Shown here: positions 8,121 through 15,176 of the stretch, in pieces | How positions within the stretch are numbered: position 1 is the first letter of the stretch | Layout of the letters: every line of letters begins with the position of its first letter | Source: Bacillota bacterium | GTDB lineage: Bacteria > Bacillota > Clostridia > Christensenellales > Aristaeellaceae | Direction: 5' to 3' | Assembly (NCBI GenBank): GCA_023411395.1 | Contig: JAEYOV010000035.1 | Coordinates: forward strand, 1 to 34,491 | Length of the DNA stretch: 34,491 nucleotides | Made by a program: the position numbers and the translations under genes | Notes under the pieces: model-generated | Told to the model about the DNA's origin: nothing | What the model saw: the letters and a program-made list of their open reading frames with translations, nothing else | Databases searched by the model: none

Positions 8121-8747
8121 ATGAAACATCAAAATAAGCCGCGCTCCATTATTGCAAAACTGCGCACCGTTGCGCTATTGCTGCTGGCGGCGGGTATACT
8201 ATGTTACGGCGCGCTGGTGGCCTTCGTCTATTACCGGGAGGTGCATGTGCCCGTGTTTTCGGAAAAAGCCGATGCCCTCATCGTTCTTGGCGCACAGGTG
8301 CAGCCAACGGGCGAGCCTTCCGTACAATTGGCCTGGCGCCTTCAGGCGGCGCTGAAGGTATATGAGGAGAACCCGGCGCCTATCGTCGTAAGCGGCGGGC
8401 AGGGCGAAAACGAGCCGCGTCCCGAAGGGGAGGTCATGCGGGACTGGCTCGTTGAACGGGGCGTTCCCCCGGAGCATATCCTGGTGGACGGCGAATCTAC
8501 CAATACGAGGCAAAACATCCGCCATGCCATTTCACTGCTGGAGGGCAGAAATGTTTCGCATGTCAGAATCATCACCAGCGATTACCACCTGCCCAGGGCG
8601 CTGGCCATCGCCATGGACGAGGGGCTGAACGCCAGCGGCACCGGCAGCCCTTGCAAGCAGGAATACTGGGTTCAAAACCACTTCCGGGAAGCCTTGGCCT
8701 GGGTAAAATACTGGGGACAAAAATATCTGCACCTGCCCCTGGAGTAA
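8121..8747 (+). CDS. YdcF/SanA-like DUF218 membrane protein
   Basis: A 208-residue protein with an N-terminal membrane anchor at about residues 13-35 and a DUF218 domain. Family hallmarks are visible: ALIVLGAQV at the first strand, the VVSGGQG loop, the EGEVMRDWLVERGVP helix, the ESTNTRQN segment and ITSDYHLPRA. Members such as SanA and YdcF are linked to cell-envelope barrier function; YdcF binds SAM in vitro, yet no reaction is settled. It has a short AGGAAA ribosome site before ATG 8121 and sits between radC and rsmG, 26 bases before rsmG, so it is probably cotranscribed. Confidence 0.85.
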   Translation: MKHQNKPRSIIAKLRTVALLLLAAGILCYGALVAFVYYREVHVPVFSEKADALIVLGAQVQPTGEPSVQLAWRLQAALKVYEENPAPIVVSGGQGENEPRPEGEVMRDWLVERGVPPEHILVDGESTNTRQNIRHAISLLEGRNVSHVRIITSDYHLPRALAIAMDEGLNASGTGSPCKQEYWVQNHFREALAWVKYWGQKYLHLPLE

Positions 8748-8773
8748 GAACGCCTTGATACAAGGAGCACCTA

Positions 8774-9502
8774 ATGGCGCTGTGGGATGACATTTGGACC
8801 CGATGCCAGCAGGCCGGCATTCCCCTATCGCGGGAGGCGGCCCAGACGCTGGGCCGGTTTCATGATCTGCTGGTGGACTGGAACAAGCGCATGGACCTTA
8901 CCGCCGTTTTGGAGGAGTCTGAAATGGTGGACCGGCATTACGCGGATTCCCTTTCCCCTTTGAAAACAGAAGGCCTTTTCCCCTTGGGCGCCGCCGTCAT
9001 CGACGTGGGCAGCGGCGCGGGCTTCCCGGGGCTGCCCCTGGCCATTGCCCGCCCCGATCTTCAGGTGACGCTTCTGGATGCGCAGCAAAAGCGGGTGCGT
9101 TTTTTGCAGGAGGCGGCCAAGCAGCTTGGGCTTGCAAATGTCAAGGCGCTGCATGGCCGGGCGGAGGATATGGCGCACCGGCCCGAATGCAGGGAAAGCT
9201 TTGATCTGGCCCTGGCCCGGGCCGTGGCGTCCCTGCCCACGCTGCTGGAATTATTGCTGCCCTTTACAAAGGTAGGCGGACGCGCGCTGTGCTGGAAGGG
9301 CCCCGCTGTTTTGGAAGAGCTGCCCTTAGGCGAAAAAGCCGCGAGGCTTCTGGGCGGCGCACTGGAAGCGCCCATTGAAACCCCCGTTCCGGGCCGCGAT
9401 TGGAAGCATATGCTCCTTCCCTGCCTGAAAACGGAAAAAACCTTTCGACAGTATCCGCGAAAAGCAGGCACCCCAGGGCGCTCGCCACTGGGAAGCGGCT
9501 GA
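8774..9502 (+). CDS. rsmG: RsmG (GidB) 16S rRNA m7G527 methyltransferase
   Basis: A 242-residue SAM-dependent enzyme that methylates N7 of G527 in 16S rRNA. The SAM-binding motif DVGSGAGFPG is at residues 77-86, followed by ARAVASL, typical of RsmG, and the C-terminal RQYPRKAGTPGRSPL signature. The length fits the family (about 205-240). ATG 8774 follows AAGGAG. In Firmicutes rsmG commonly stands next to noc near the replication origin, and noc follows here too, although no DnaA-box cluster, mnmG or soj is seen in the window. Confidence 0.95.
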   Translation: MALWDDIWTRCQQAGIPLSREAAQTLGRFHDLLVDWNKRMDLTAVLEESEMVDRHYADSLSPLKTEGLFPLGAAVIDVGSGAGFPGLPLAIARPDLQVTLLDAQQKRVRFLQEAAKQLGLANVKALHGRAEDMAHRPECRESFDLALARAVASLPTLLELLLPFTKVGGRALCWKGPAVLEELPLGEKAARLLGGALEAPIETPVPGRDWKHMLLPCLKTEKTFRQYPRKAGTPGRSPLGSG

Positions 9503-9628
9503 AAAACCGCATGGCTTCGACGGGATAACCCTTTCTACGCCGTCTTTTCTCCTTCCTGGCCGCGAAATATGACGAACGAATATTCGCATACACGGGCAGG
9601 ATTTTTTTTGCTGTAACCGAATAGGATA

Positions 9629-9692
9629 GTTGAGCGCGGCGGCAGGACCGGGAGTCAGGGGGAGGACGACCGCCCTGTCCGCCGCGCTCAAC
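9629..9692 (+). other. Long GC-rich stem-loop in the noc leader
   Basis: Positions 9629-9642 pair perfectly with 9679-9692 (14 base pairs), with a further four pairs after a one-base bulge (9643-9646 with 9674-9677). The loop of about 27 bases can itself fold. There is no T run after it, so it is unlikely to end rsmG transcription. The whole 9503-9745 gap holds no gene I can support. It could shape mRNA decay or noc translation. Confidence 0.6.
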
Positions 9693-9745
9693 CCGGTATC
9701 AGGGAAACAAGGAAACCTTCCAATCCTCGGGAAGGGAGCAATTTC

Positions 9746-10579
9746 ATGCAGCAGCATCTGCGTCAAAATCCCGTCCATGCCGCCTTCCGCCAGGTGTGCT
9801 GGCTGCCGCTAAGCAGCATTATTCCCAACCCCGATCAGCCCAGGAAGGAATTTTCCGAGGCCAGCCTGGCGGAACTGGCCAATTCCATCCGTCAATTCGG
9901 ACTTTTACAGCCTATCACCGTGCGGGATGCGGGCAGCGGCCAATATGAAATCATTATGGGCGAACGGCGCTACCGTGCCTGCCAGATGCTGGGTCAAACC
10001 CATATCGACGCCATCGTGCTTCCCGCCACCGGCCGGGAAAGCGCCATGATGGCGCTGGTGGAAAACCTGCAAAGGGAGGATCTGCACTTTTTCGAGGAGG
10101 CGGAGGCTTTTGCCGCCCTCATCGACAACTATAAAATGACCCAGGATGAATTGTCACGCCGGCTCGGCAAATCCGCCTGCACCATCGCCAACAAGCTCCG
10201 CCTATTGCGATTGGATCCCACTCTTCGGGCGCTGATCTTTGAGGAAAATCTTTCGGAGCGCCACGCGAGGGCGCTCCTGCGCCTGCCGGACGGGCTGGGG
10301 CGCATGCGCATCGCCAGGCAGGCGGCCTCCAATAACCTGACCGTGCGGGAAACGGAAGCGCTGGTGGAGCGCGCCTTGTCCCGGCTGCCTGTTCCCCCGC
10401 CGCCGCCCCGCCGGCTGATCTCCCTGGTTCGGGACCACAGGCTGTATATGAACGCCATCAAGGGCATCGTTACGCAGATGCAGGAAACAGGCATACCCGC
10501 GGAATACAGCGTAATGGAATACGGCGAAACCATCGAACTGCGCATCGTATTGCCCAAGCGCAGGCGGCAGACGGTGTGA
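9746..10579 (+). CDS. noc: Noc/ParB-family DNA-binding CTPase, probably nucleoid occlusion protein
   Basis: A 277-residue ParB-type protein. The CTP-binding motifs GERRYRA (72-78) and ENLQRED (106-112) are intact, and the helix-turn-helix core is at about 131-155 (MTQDELSRRLGKS...IANKLRLL). ParB-family proteins load on DNA sites as CTP-gated clamps; Noc protects the nucleoid from division. The call of Noc rather than Spo0J rests on position right after rsmG and on the STIANKLRLL-like recognition helix. No soj/parA or second parB follows. The N-terminus lacks the clear amphipathic membrane helix of Bacillus Noc. ATG 9746 follows GAAGGGA. Chromosomal ParB remains the alternative. Confidence 0.8.
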   Translation: MQQHLRQNPVHAAFRQVCWLPLSSIIPNPDQPRKEFSEASLAELANSIRQFGLLQPITVRDAGSGQYEIIMGERRYRACQMLGQTHIDAIVLPATGRESAMMALVENLQREDLHFFEEAEAFAALIDNYKMTQDELSRRLGKSACTIANKLRLLRLDPTLRALIFEENLSERHARALLRLPDGLGRMRIARQAASNNLTVRETEALVERALSRLPVPPPPPRRLISLVRDHRLYMNAIKGIVTQMQETGIPAEYSVMEYGETIELRIVLPKRRRQTV

Positions 10580-10603
10580 CGCTTGCTACGCTATTCCATC
10601 TGT

Positions 10604-10707
10604 CTCAATCGTCGCATTGCCTCGCTGCCGCTCGCACTGCTCCTTTTCGCCAGCCTCCTCCACCCCTCGCATATCCGTCACAGGTGGGCTCGGGGTTACG
10701 GAGCCCC
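10604..10707 (+). repeat. Dispersed intergenic repeat, copy A
   Basis: This stretch and 17893-17996 share about 60 of the first 78 positions without gaps by my hand count, in the same orientation and both just after plus-strand genes. Each begins CTCAAT(C/T)GTCGC and ends in a G/C-rich hairpin. The conserved core includes CTGCCGCTC and CTCCTCCACCCC. Confidence 0.6.
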
Positions 10708-10727
10708 CGCCTGCGAGGGCTTTTCAT
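10664..10727 (+). terminator. Structured terminator after noc
   Basis: An outer helix pairs 10664-10671 with 10712-10719 and encloses a stem of 10681-10691 with 10701-10713, which has two unpaired C residues. CTTTTCAT follows at 10720. It lies within and just past repeat copy A, 85 bases beyond the noc stop. Confidence 0.55.
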
Positions 10728-10733
10728 AGATCA

Positions 10734-10770
10734 GCGGCCGGCTGCGGACAAATAGTCCGCGGCCGGCCGC
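10734..10770. repeat. GC-rich 15-bp perfect hairpin
   Basis: Positions 10734-10748 pair with 10756-10770 along the full length with one G-U wobble on the plus strand; the loop is CAAATAG. It lies between convergent noc and the cell-wall hydrolase. It may help end transcription in either direction, but it lacks a clean T run. Confidence 0.55.
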
Positions 10771-10804
10771 CCTGGTGAGCAGAATTTTAGACTTCCCTGG
10801 AGCA

Positions 10805-11593
10805 TTATCCATTTTGGACCGCAGGCGGATGCTGGATGACGGCGTCGGGATACAATTCCACGAATTTCTTCGCCGCGTCCAGCGTGAGGTTGGGAATCAG
10901 CACTGAGTAACGTTCCTCTTCGGATACCGGGTCTCTTAACAGCTCCTCCCAGGTATCCTTGCCAATGACGCCGTCCACCGCGAGGCCCCTGGCTGCCTGG
11001 AATGCCTTTACCGCCGTCTGCGTTTCTTCCCCAAAGATGCCGTCGGCGCCATACACGTTCAGGGGGAAGCCATGGGCAATCAGCCGCAGTTGTGCTTCCG
11101 TCACCCAATGGCCGGTACTGCCCTTGCGCAGAACAGGCAGCGGCTGGGAAGGAGGCAGGTCCGGCGCCTGGCCGGAATAATCCACGCCCGTAAGCATTGC
11201 CGCGTACGCCCAGCCGGAAACGCTGCTTTTGACTACGCCCGATTTGGCAGACTTGGCTTCAATGACTTCCCCATTGCCTATAAACAACCCGACATGATAA
11301 AAATCGCCCAGCCCATCCGCTTTGTAGGCGGCAGGTTCCTTGCCGCTTTTACGCCAGCGGAAAACCGCCATGCCCGGCACCAGGGCAATTTGCCCCATCT
11401 TCCCTTTTTCAGTTGTGTATTTGCGCCACATGGTATTGCTGCCGTGGTACATATATCCCCCCAGTCTGCGGAAAGCGTAGGCGAATGCGCCGCTGCAGTC
11501 CACTACGCCCTCCCGGGCGGCGCCCCATTGGTATTTCCATTTCTCCTTGTACATGATTTGGAATATTTCGATCAGCTTGGATGGCTGTATCAT
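10805..11593 (-). CDS. NlpC/P60-type cell-wall peptidase with peptidoglycan-binding domain
   Basis: A 262-residue hydrolase. Residues about 1-135 form an NlpC/P60-like papain fold: the catalytic Cys33 in VVDCSGAFAYAF and His100 in DFYHVGLFIGNG. Residues about 155-220 are a PG_binding_1 domain (LRKGSTGHWVTEAQLRL... DGIFGEETQTAVKAFQ). The last 35 residues (YSVLIPNLTLDAAKKFVELYPDA) resemble a small C-terminal module seen on clostridial phage-type endolysins. No signal peptide is present, which again is like phage lysins or spore and lysis enzymes. The start at 11593 is set by GGGAG; longer in-frame starts up to 11701 would run through the ybaN terminator. No phage genes are nearby, so it may be a domesticated lysin. 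Confidence 0.8.
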   Translation of the reverse strand: MIQPSKLIEIFQIMYKEKWKYQWGAAREGVVDCSGAFAYAFRRLGGYMYHGSNTMWRKYTTEKGKMGQIALVPGMAVFRWRKSGKEPAAYKADGLGDFYHVGLFIGNGEVIEAKSAKSGVVKSSVSGWAYAAMLTGVDYSGQAPDLPPSQPLPVLRKGSTGHWVTEAQLRLIAHGFPLNVYGADGIFGEETQTAVKAFQAARGLAVDGVIGKDTWEELLRDPVSEEERYSVLIPNLTLDAAKKFVELYPDAVIQHPPAVQNG

Positions 11594-11676
11594 ACTTTCA
11601 CTCCCAGTCTTGACTCCTATGCGTCCCATATCACCGTATGCTTGCCCATCCGTCATGGTTCGCGGAGAATAAAGGA

Positions 11677-11707
11677 AGCCCCGCGGACCGATGAAGTCCA
11701 CGGGGCT
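11677..11707 (-). terminator. Terminator of the ybaN-like gene
   Basis: Positions 11677-11687 pair with 11697-11707. On the minus strand the single mismatch becomes a G-U wobble, so the stem works best in that direction. A T-rich run (TCCTTTATT) follows on the minus strand. It is 26 bases past the gene's stop. Confidence 0.6.
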
Positions 11708-11733
11708 TTGCTATATATTGAGGAAATCAGGTT

Positions 11734-12144
11734 TTATGGAAGCTCTTCCTTTGCATGCTTGCAGCCGGGTGCACATTCTTTTTCAGGCCGGGCGGTCTTG
11801 ATCAGAAGAAGGTGGCAGGTAACGCCCGCGCCGATGATGGGGAAAGCAATGTACGCCCAAGCCTTTTCAATGACCAGCGCACTCAGGGCCAGCAGTGCCC
11901 ATAACAAGGAAATCGCCTGCACCTTGGCTTTTACGCTCACACCTTGTCCTGTACGGTAATGGTGAATATAGGAACAAAAAACCGGGCTTTTCAATAAAAA
12001 CCGGTGCGCCCTTTCAGATGTGCCGGAGAAGCAGGCTGCCGCCAGCAGCAGAAAAGGCGTGGTAGGCAGCACAGGCAGAATGATCCCTGCCGTGCCTATG
12101 GCTACCATCAGCCAGCCGCATATGATCAACAGCTTTTTCTTCAT
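11734..12144 (-). CDS. YbaN/DUF454 family inner-membrane protein
   Basis: A 136-residue membrane protein. The N-terminal half carries the DUF454 signature GxxxxxLGxxGxxLPxLPTTPFLLLAAxCF, seen here as AGIILPVLPTTPFLLLAAACF, then SPVF and the YRxGxG segment (HHYRTGQGV). Three to four hydrophobic helices are visible (about 4-40, 80-95 and 100-117). The Cys- and Lys-rich tail is not part of the family core. No function is known for the family. AAGGAAG precedes the ATG at 12144. It appears to be a single-gene unit, perhaps cotranscribed with the Smr gene 87 bases upstream. Confidence 0.85.
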   Translation of the reverse strand: MKKKLLIICGWLMVAIGTAGIILPVLPTTPFLLLAAACFSGTSERAHRFLLKSPVFCSYIHHYRTGQGVSVKAKVQAISLLWALLALSALVIEKAWAYIAFPIIGAGVTCHLLLIKTARPEKECAPGCKHAKEELP

Positions 12145-12231
12145 GACTTCCTTCAGTTCCCTTCGTCCGGCCGTACTGGCAATACGGGTTTTACACTGTT
12201 CCTTGTGCTTCCGTCTGTTTGCACGCTTCCC

Positions 12232-12480
12232 TCAATACTCGCGAAGCACCAGTTCTGTTTCACCGGGATTCAAGCTATAAGCTACCCGAAGTACTTTGGA
12301 ATGATTCCTTCCATACTCCTTAAGCACCATATCGCGAAGCTCCGTTCCACCGCGGTATCCATGAATGACCCGAACCCGGTACACGCTCAGGTCCGCGCGC
12401 TTCAGGCGGCTGTCGATGAACACCTTGGCCTGGTATCTGGTCATGCCATGAACGTCGATTTCCATGATCCCAGGCTGCAT
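12232..12480 (-). CDS. Small stand-alone Smr-domain protein
   Basis: An 82-residue protein made almost entirely of an Smr domain, the nucleic-acid nicking/binding fold found at the C-terminus of MutS2. The motifs are EIDVHGMTRYQAKVFID and VRVIHGYRGGTELRDMV, i.e. the family's DxHG and HGxGxGxLR segments, the latter slightly changed (HGYRGGTEL). Small stand-alone Smr proteins are known in Firmicutes, some with RNA nicking activity. Two starts are possible. The ATG at 12480 is preferred because GGGAGG stands seven to eight bases upstream; the ATG at 12486 would leave only about two bases. It is driven by an extended -10 promoter at 12519-12524. Confidence 0.8.
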   Translation of the reverse strand: MQPGIMEIDVHGMTRYQAKVFIDSRLKRADLSVYRVRVIHGYRGGTELRDMVLKEYGRNHSKVLRVAYSLNPGETELVLREY

Positions 12481-12518
12481 CCGCATTCCCTCCCATTAAG
12501 TCTGAAAAATTTCCCTAC

Positions 12519-12527
12519 ATTATAGCA
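12519..12527 (-). promoter_or_regulatory. Extended -10 promoter of the Smr gene
   Basis: TGCTATAAT on the minus strand (TATAAT at 12519-12524). No good -35 is seen at 17 bases, which is common for extended -10 promoters. Confidence 0.6.
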
Positions 12528-12564
12528 CAAAATGTTTCCCGCCGCATAAAAAACAGGTTTTTAT

Positions 12565-12605
12565 TTTGAAAAGTCTTCAAATGCGGCCCGTTTTGTTGTA
12601 AGATG
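12565..12605 (+). promoter_or_regulatory. Possible promoter and operator ahead of uxaC
   Basis: A TTCAAA, 17-base spacer, TAAGAT set can be drawn just upstream of uxaC. It overlaps an imperfect inverted repeat, TTGAAAAGTCTTCAA. Both signals are weak. The position is right for control of the uxaC-uxuA-uxuB operon by a regulator such as KdgR, but that is inference. Confidence 0.3.
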
Positions 12606-12706
12606 GGATAAGAGTGCTTTTGTTTTCCAGGGCCGGGGAGAAGCCGGCCGGGCGGCCGGTTGACACCGCCCTTTCCGAAATTGATGCACAGGAGGTCATC
12701 CGGCTG

Positions 12707-14107
12707 ATGAAACCATTCATGGACAAAGATTTCCTGCTGTCCACAGAAACGGCCAAGATGCTTTACCATGAGGCCGCCGAGGACATGCCCATTCTGGATT
12801 ATCATTGCCATTTGAGCCCCAAGGAAATCGCGGAGAACATCTCCTTCCGCAACGTGGGGCACCTGTTTCTGGGCGGCGACCACTACAAATGGCGGGCCAT
12901 GCTCACCAATGGCATCCCGGAAAAGCTGATCCGCGGGGACGGGGATGACAGGGACAAGTTCTTTGCCTACGCCAAAATGCTGCCCCACGCCATCGGCAAC
13001 CCGCTCTATCACTGGACGCACCTGGAGCTCAAGCGCGTATTCGGCATCGACACGGTGCTGAATGAGCAAACAGCCCCGGAAATCTGGGAGCAGTGCAACG
13101 CACTCCTGGCTACGGAGGGTTTCAGGGCACAGCGGCTGATTGAAAGGTTTCATGTAGACACGCTGTGCACCACAGACGACCCTATCGACGACCTGGGCTG
13201 GCACAATAAGATCGCACGGGAAGGCACACTCAAAGCCAGGGTCCTCCCCGCTTTCCGCCCTGACAAGGCGGTGAATGTGGACAGGGCGGGTTTTCAGGAA
13301 TATATCGGCAAGCTGGGTACCGTTTCAGGCATTGCCATTGAAAAAACGGACGATGTGATCGAAGCGCTGGAAAAACGGGCGGGCTTCTTTCACGAGGCGG
13401 GCTGCCGCCTGTCCGACCACGGCATGGACACGGTGCCCTTTGCGGAAGTGAAGATGAAAAAGGCCGACCGGGCCTTGCGGGATGGTCTGGCGGGCGAGCC
13501 CGTATCCCCGGAGGATGCGGCCCATTACCGCACGGCGCTGTATGTTGCCCTTGGCGGAATGTATCATAAAATGGGCTGGGTGCAGCAATACCACATTGCC
13601 GCCATGCGCAACAACAACACCCGCATCTTCAAAACCTATGGCCCGGATGTGGGCTTTGACTCCATTGCGGACGAGCCCATCGCCCAGAATCTTTCCCGCC
13701 TGCTGGACGCCCAGGACGCGGAAAACAGCCTGCCCAAGACCATTCTGTACAGCCTGAACCCCGCGGCAAACGCCGTGATCGGCACCATGCTGGGCAACTT
13801 TCAGCAGTCGGGCGTCCCCGGAAAAATCCAAATGGGGTCCGCATGGTGGTTCCTGGACCAGCGGGACGGCATGGTGGAGCAAATAAAGACCCTGGCCAAC
13901 CTTGGGCTTTTGAGCCGGTTCGTGGGCATGCTCACCGACAGCCGTTCCTTTGTCAGCTACCCCAGGCACGAATACTTCCGCCGCATCCTGTGCGACGTGC
14001 TGGGAATATGGGTGGAGAACGGCGAATATCCCGCCGACATAGATTTTTTGAAAAACATGGTGCGGGACATTTGCTTCAACAATGCCAAGCAGTATTTTGA
14101 TTTGTAA
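12707..14107 (+). CDS. uxaC: UxaC, glucuronate/galacturonate isomerase
   Basis: A 466-residue uronate isomerase of the amidohydrolase superfamily, turning D-glucuronate into D-fructuronate and D-galacturonate into D-tagaturonate. The metal-site motif DYHCHLSP is at residues 31-38 (His33, His35). Family segments FHVDTLCTTDDP, MGSAWWF(L)DQ and SRFVGMLTDSRSF are present. The length equals the E. coli enzyme (470). The ATG at 12707 was chosen since the family begins MKPFxDxDFLL; AGGAGG stands 11 bases upstream, a rather long spacing. Upstream in-frame codons from 12614 look non-coding. uxuA starts 13 bases behind it. This enzyme feeds both branches encoded in the window. Confidence 0.97.
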   Translation: MKPFMDKDFLLSTETAKMLYHEAAEDMPILDYHCHLSPKEIAENISFRNVGHLFLGGDHYKWRAMLTNGIPEKLIRGDGDDRDKFFAYAKMLPHAIGNPLYHWTHLELKRVFGIDTVLNEQTAPEIWEQCNALLATEGFRAQRLIERFHVDTLCTTDDPIDDLGWHNKIAREGTLKARVLPAFRPDKAVNVDRAGFQEYIGKLGTVSGIAIEKTDDVIEALEKRAGFFHEAGCRLSDHGMDTVPFAEVKMKKADRALRDGLAGEPVSPEDAAHYRTALYVALGGMYHKMGWVQQYHIAAMRNNNTRIFKTYGPDVGFDSIADEPIAQNLSRLLDAQDAENSLPKTILYSLNPAANAVIGTMLGNFQQSGVPGKIQMGSAWWFLDQRDGMVEQIKTLANLGLLSRFVGMLTDSRSFVSYPRHEYFRRILCDVLGIWVENGEYPADIDFLKNMVRDICFNNAKQYFDL

Positions 14108-14120
14108 AGGAAGGCGCAAT

Positions 14121-15176
14121 ATGAAACTGTCATTCCGCTGGTATGGCCCCACGGACAAAATCCCCCTGCAATACATCCGCCAAATTCCCTTTATGCGCAG
14201 CATCGTCACAGCCGTCTATGACGTGCCCGTGGGCGAAATCTGGCCCAACGAACGCATATCCGCCTTGAAAACGATGGTGGAGGAAAGTGGCCTGCACTTT
14301 GAGGTCATCGAAAGCGTGCCCGTCCATGAGGATATCAAGCTGGGGCGCCCGGCACGGGACAAGTATATCGCCGCCTATCAGGAAAACATCCGCCGCCTGG
14401 CCTCAAACGGCATTAAATGCATCTGCTACAACTTCATGCCTGTGTTCGACTGGACCAGGACGCAGCTTGACAAGGTGCTGCCGGACGGCTCCACGGCGCT
14501 GGTGTACTACGTGGACCAGCTCAAAAAAATGAACCCCCTCACCGGGGAGTTTTCCCTGCCCGGCTGGGACAGCTCCTACCGCAAGGATGAATTGCAAAGC
14601 CTGTTCGATGCCTATAAGCAGGTGGATGAAGAAACGCTTTGGAAAAATCTCGAATATTTCCTGAAAGCCATCATCCCCGTGGCGGAAAGCTGCGGCGTGC
14701 GCATGGCTATCCATCCGGATGATCCGCCCTACCCCATCTTCGGCCTGCCCCGGATCATCACCAGGGAAGAGAATCTGGACAGGTACCTGAAGCTGGTGGA
14801 CAGTCCTGCAAACGGCCTTACGCTGTGCACAGGGTCTTTGGGCTGCGCCGGCTTCAATGACATACCCAAGCTGGTGGACAAGTATTCCGCCATGGGGCGC
14901 ATCCACTTCATGCACCTGAGAAACGTAAAATTGATGGAAGACGGCAGCTTTGAGGAATCCGCCCACTATTCCGCCTGCGGCTCCCTGGATATGGTGCAAA
15001 TTCTCAGGAATCTGCATAGGAACGGCTTTGACGGCTACCTGCGCCCCGACCACGGCCGCATGATCTGGGGGGAGACCGGCCGGCCCGGCTATGGGCTGTA
15101 TGACAGGGCGCTGGGCGCTTCCTACATTACGGGCATCTGGGAGACCCTTGACAAACTGGAGGAAAGCAAGGCATGA
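14121..15176 (+). CDS. uxuA: UxuA, mannonate dehydratase
   Basis: A 351-residue TIM-barrel enzyme that removes water from D-mannonate to give 2-keto-3-deoxygluconate. Recognisable segments are FRWYGPTDKI at the start, GIKCICYNFMPVFDWTR near residue 105, CGVRMAIHPDDPPYPIFGLPRI near 200, and HFMHLRN and LRPDHGRM towards the C-terminus, which include the metal-binding His, Cys and Asp positions of the family. It is close in length to the Bacillus enzyme (about 360) and shorter than that of E. coli. AAAGGAAGG precedes ATG 14121. The stop overlaps the next start as ATGA. Confidence 0.96.
   Translation: MKLSFRWYGPTDKIPLQYIRQIPFMRSIVTAVYDVPVGEIWPNERISALKTMVEESGLHFEVIESVPVHEDIKLGRPARDKYIAAYQENIRRLASNGIKCICYNFMPVFDWTRTQLDKVLPDGSTALVYYVDQLKKMNPLTGEFSLPGWDSSYRKDELQSLFDAYKQVDEETLWKNLEYFLKAIIPVAESCGVRMAIHPDDPPYPIFGLPRIITREENLDRYLKLVDSPANGLTLCTGSLGCAGFNDIPKLVDKYSAMGRIHFMHLRNVKLMEDGSFEESAHYSACGSLDMVQILRNLHRNGFDGYLRPDHGRMIWGETGRPGYGLYDRALGASYITGIWETLDKLEESKA

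Noticed and set aside
9503..9745. Replication origin next to rsmG-noc
   Set aside because: No cluster of TTATCCACA-type DnaA boxes or AT-rich unwinding region is visible.
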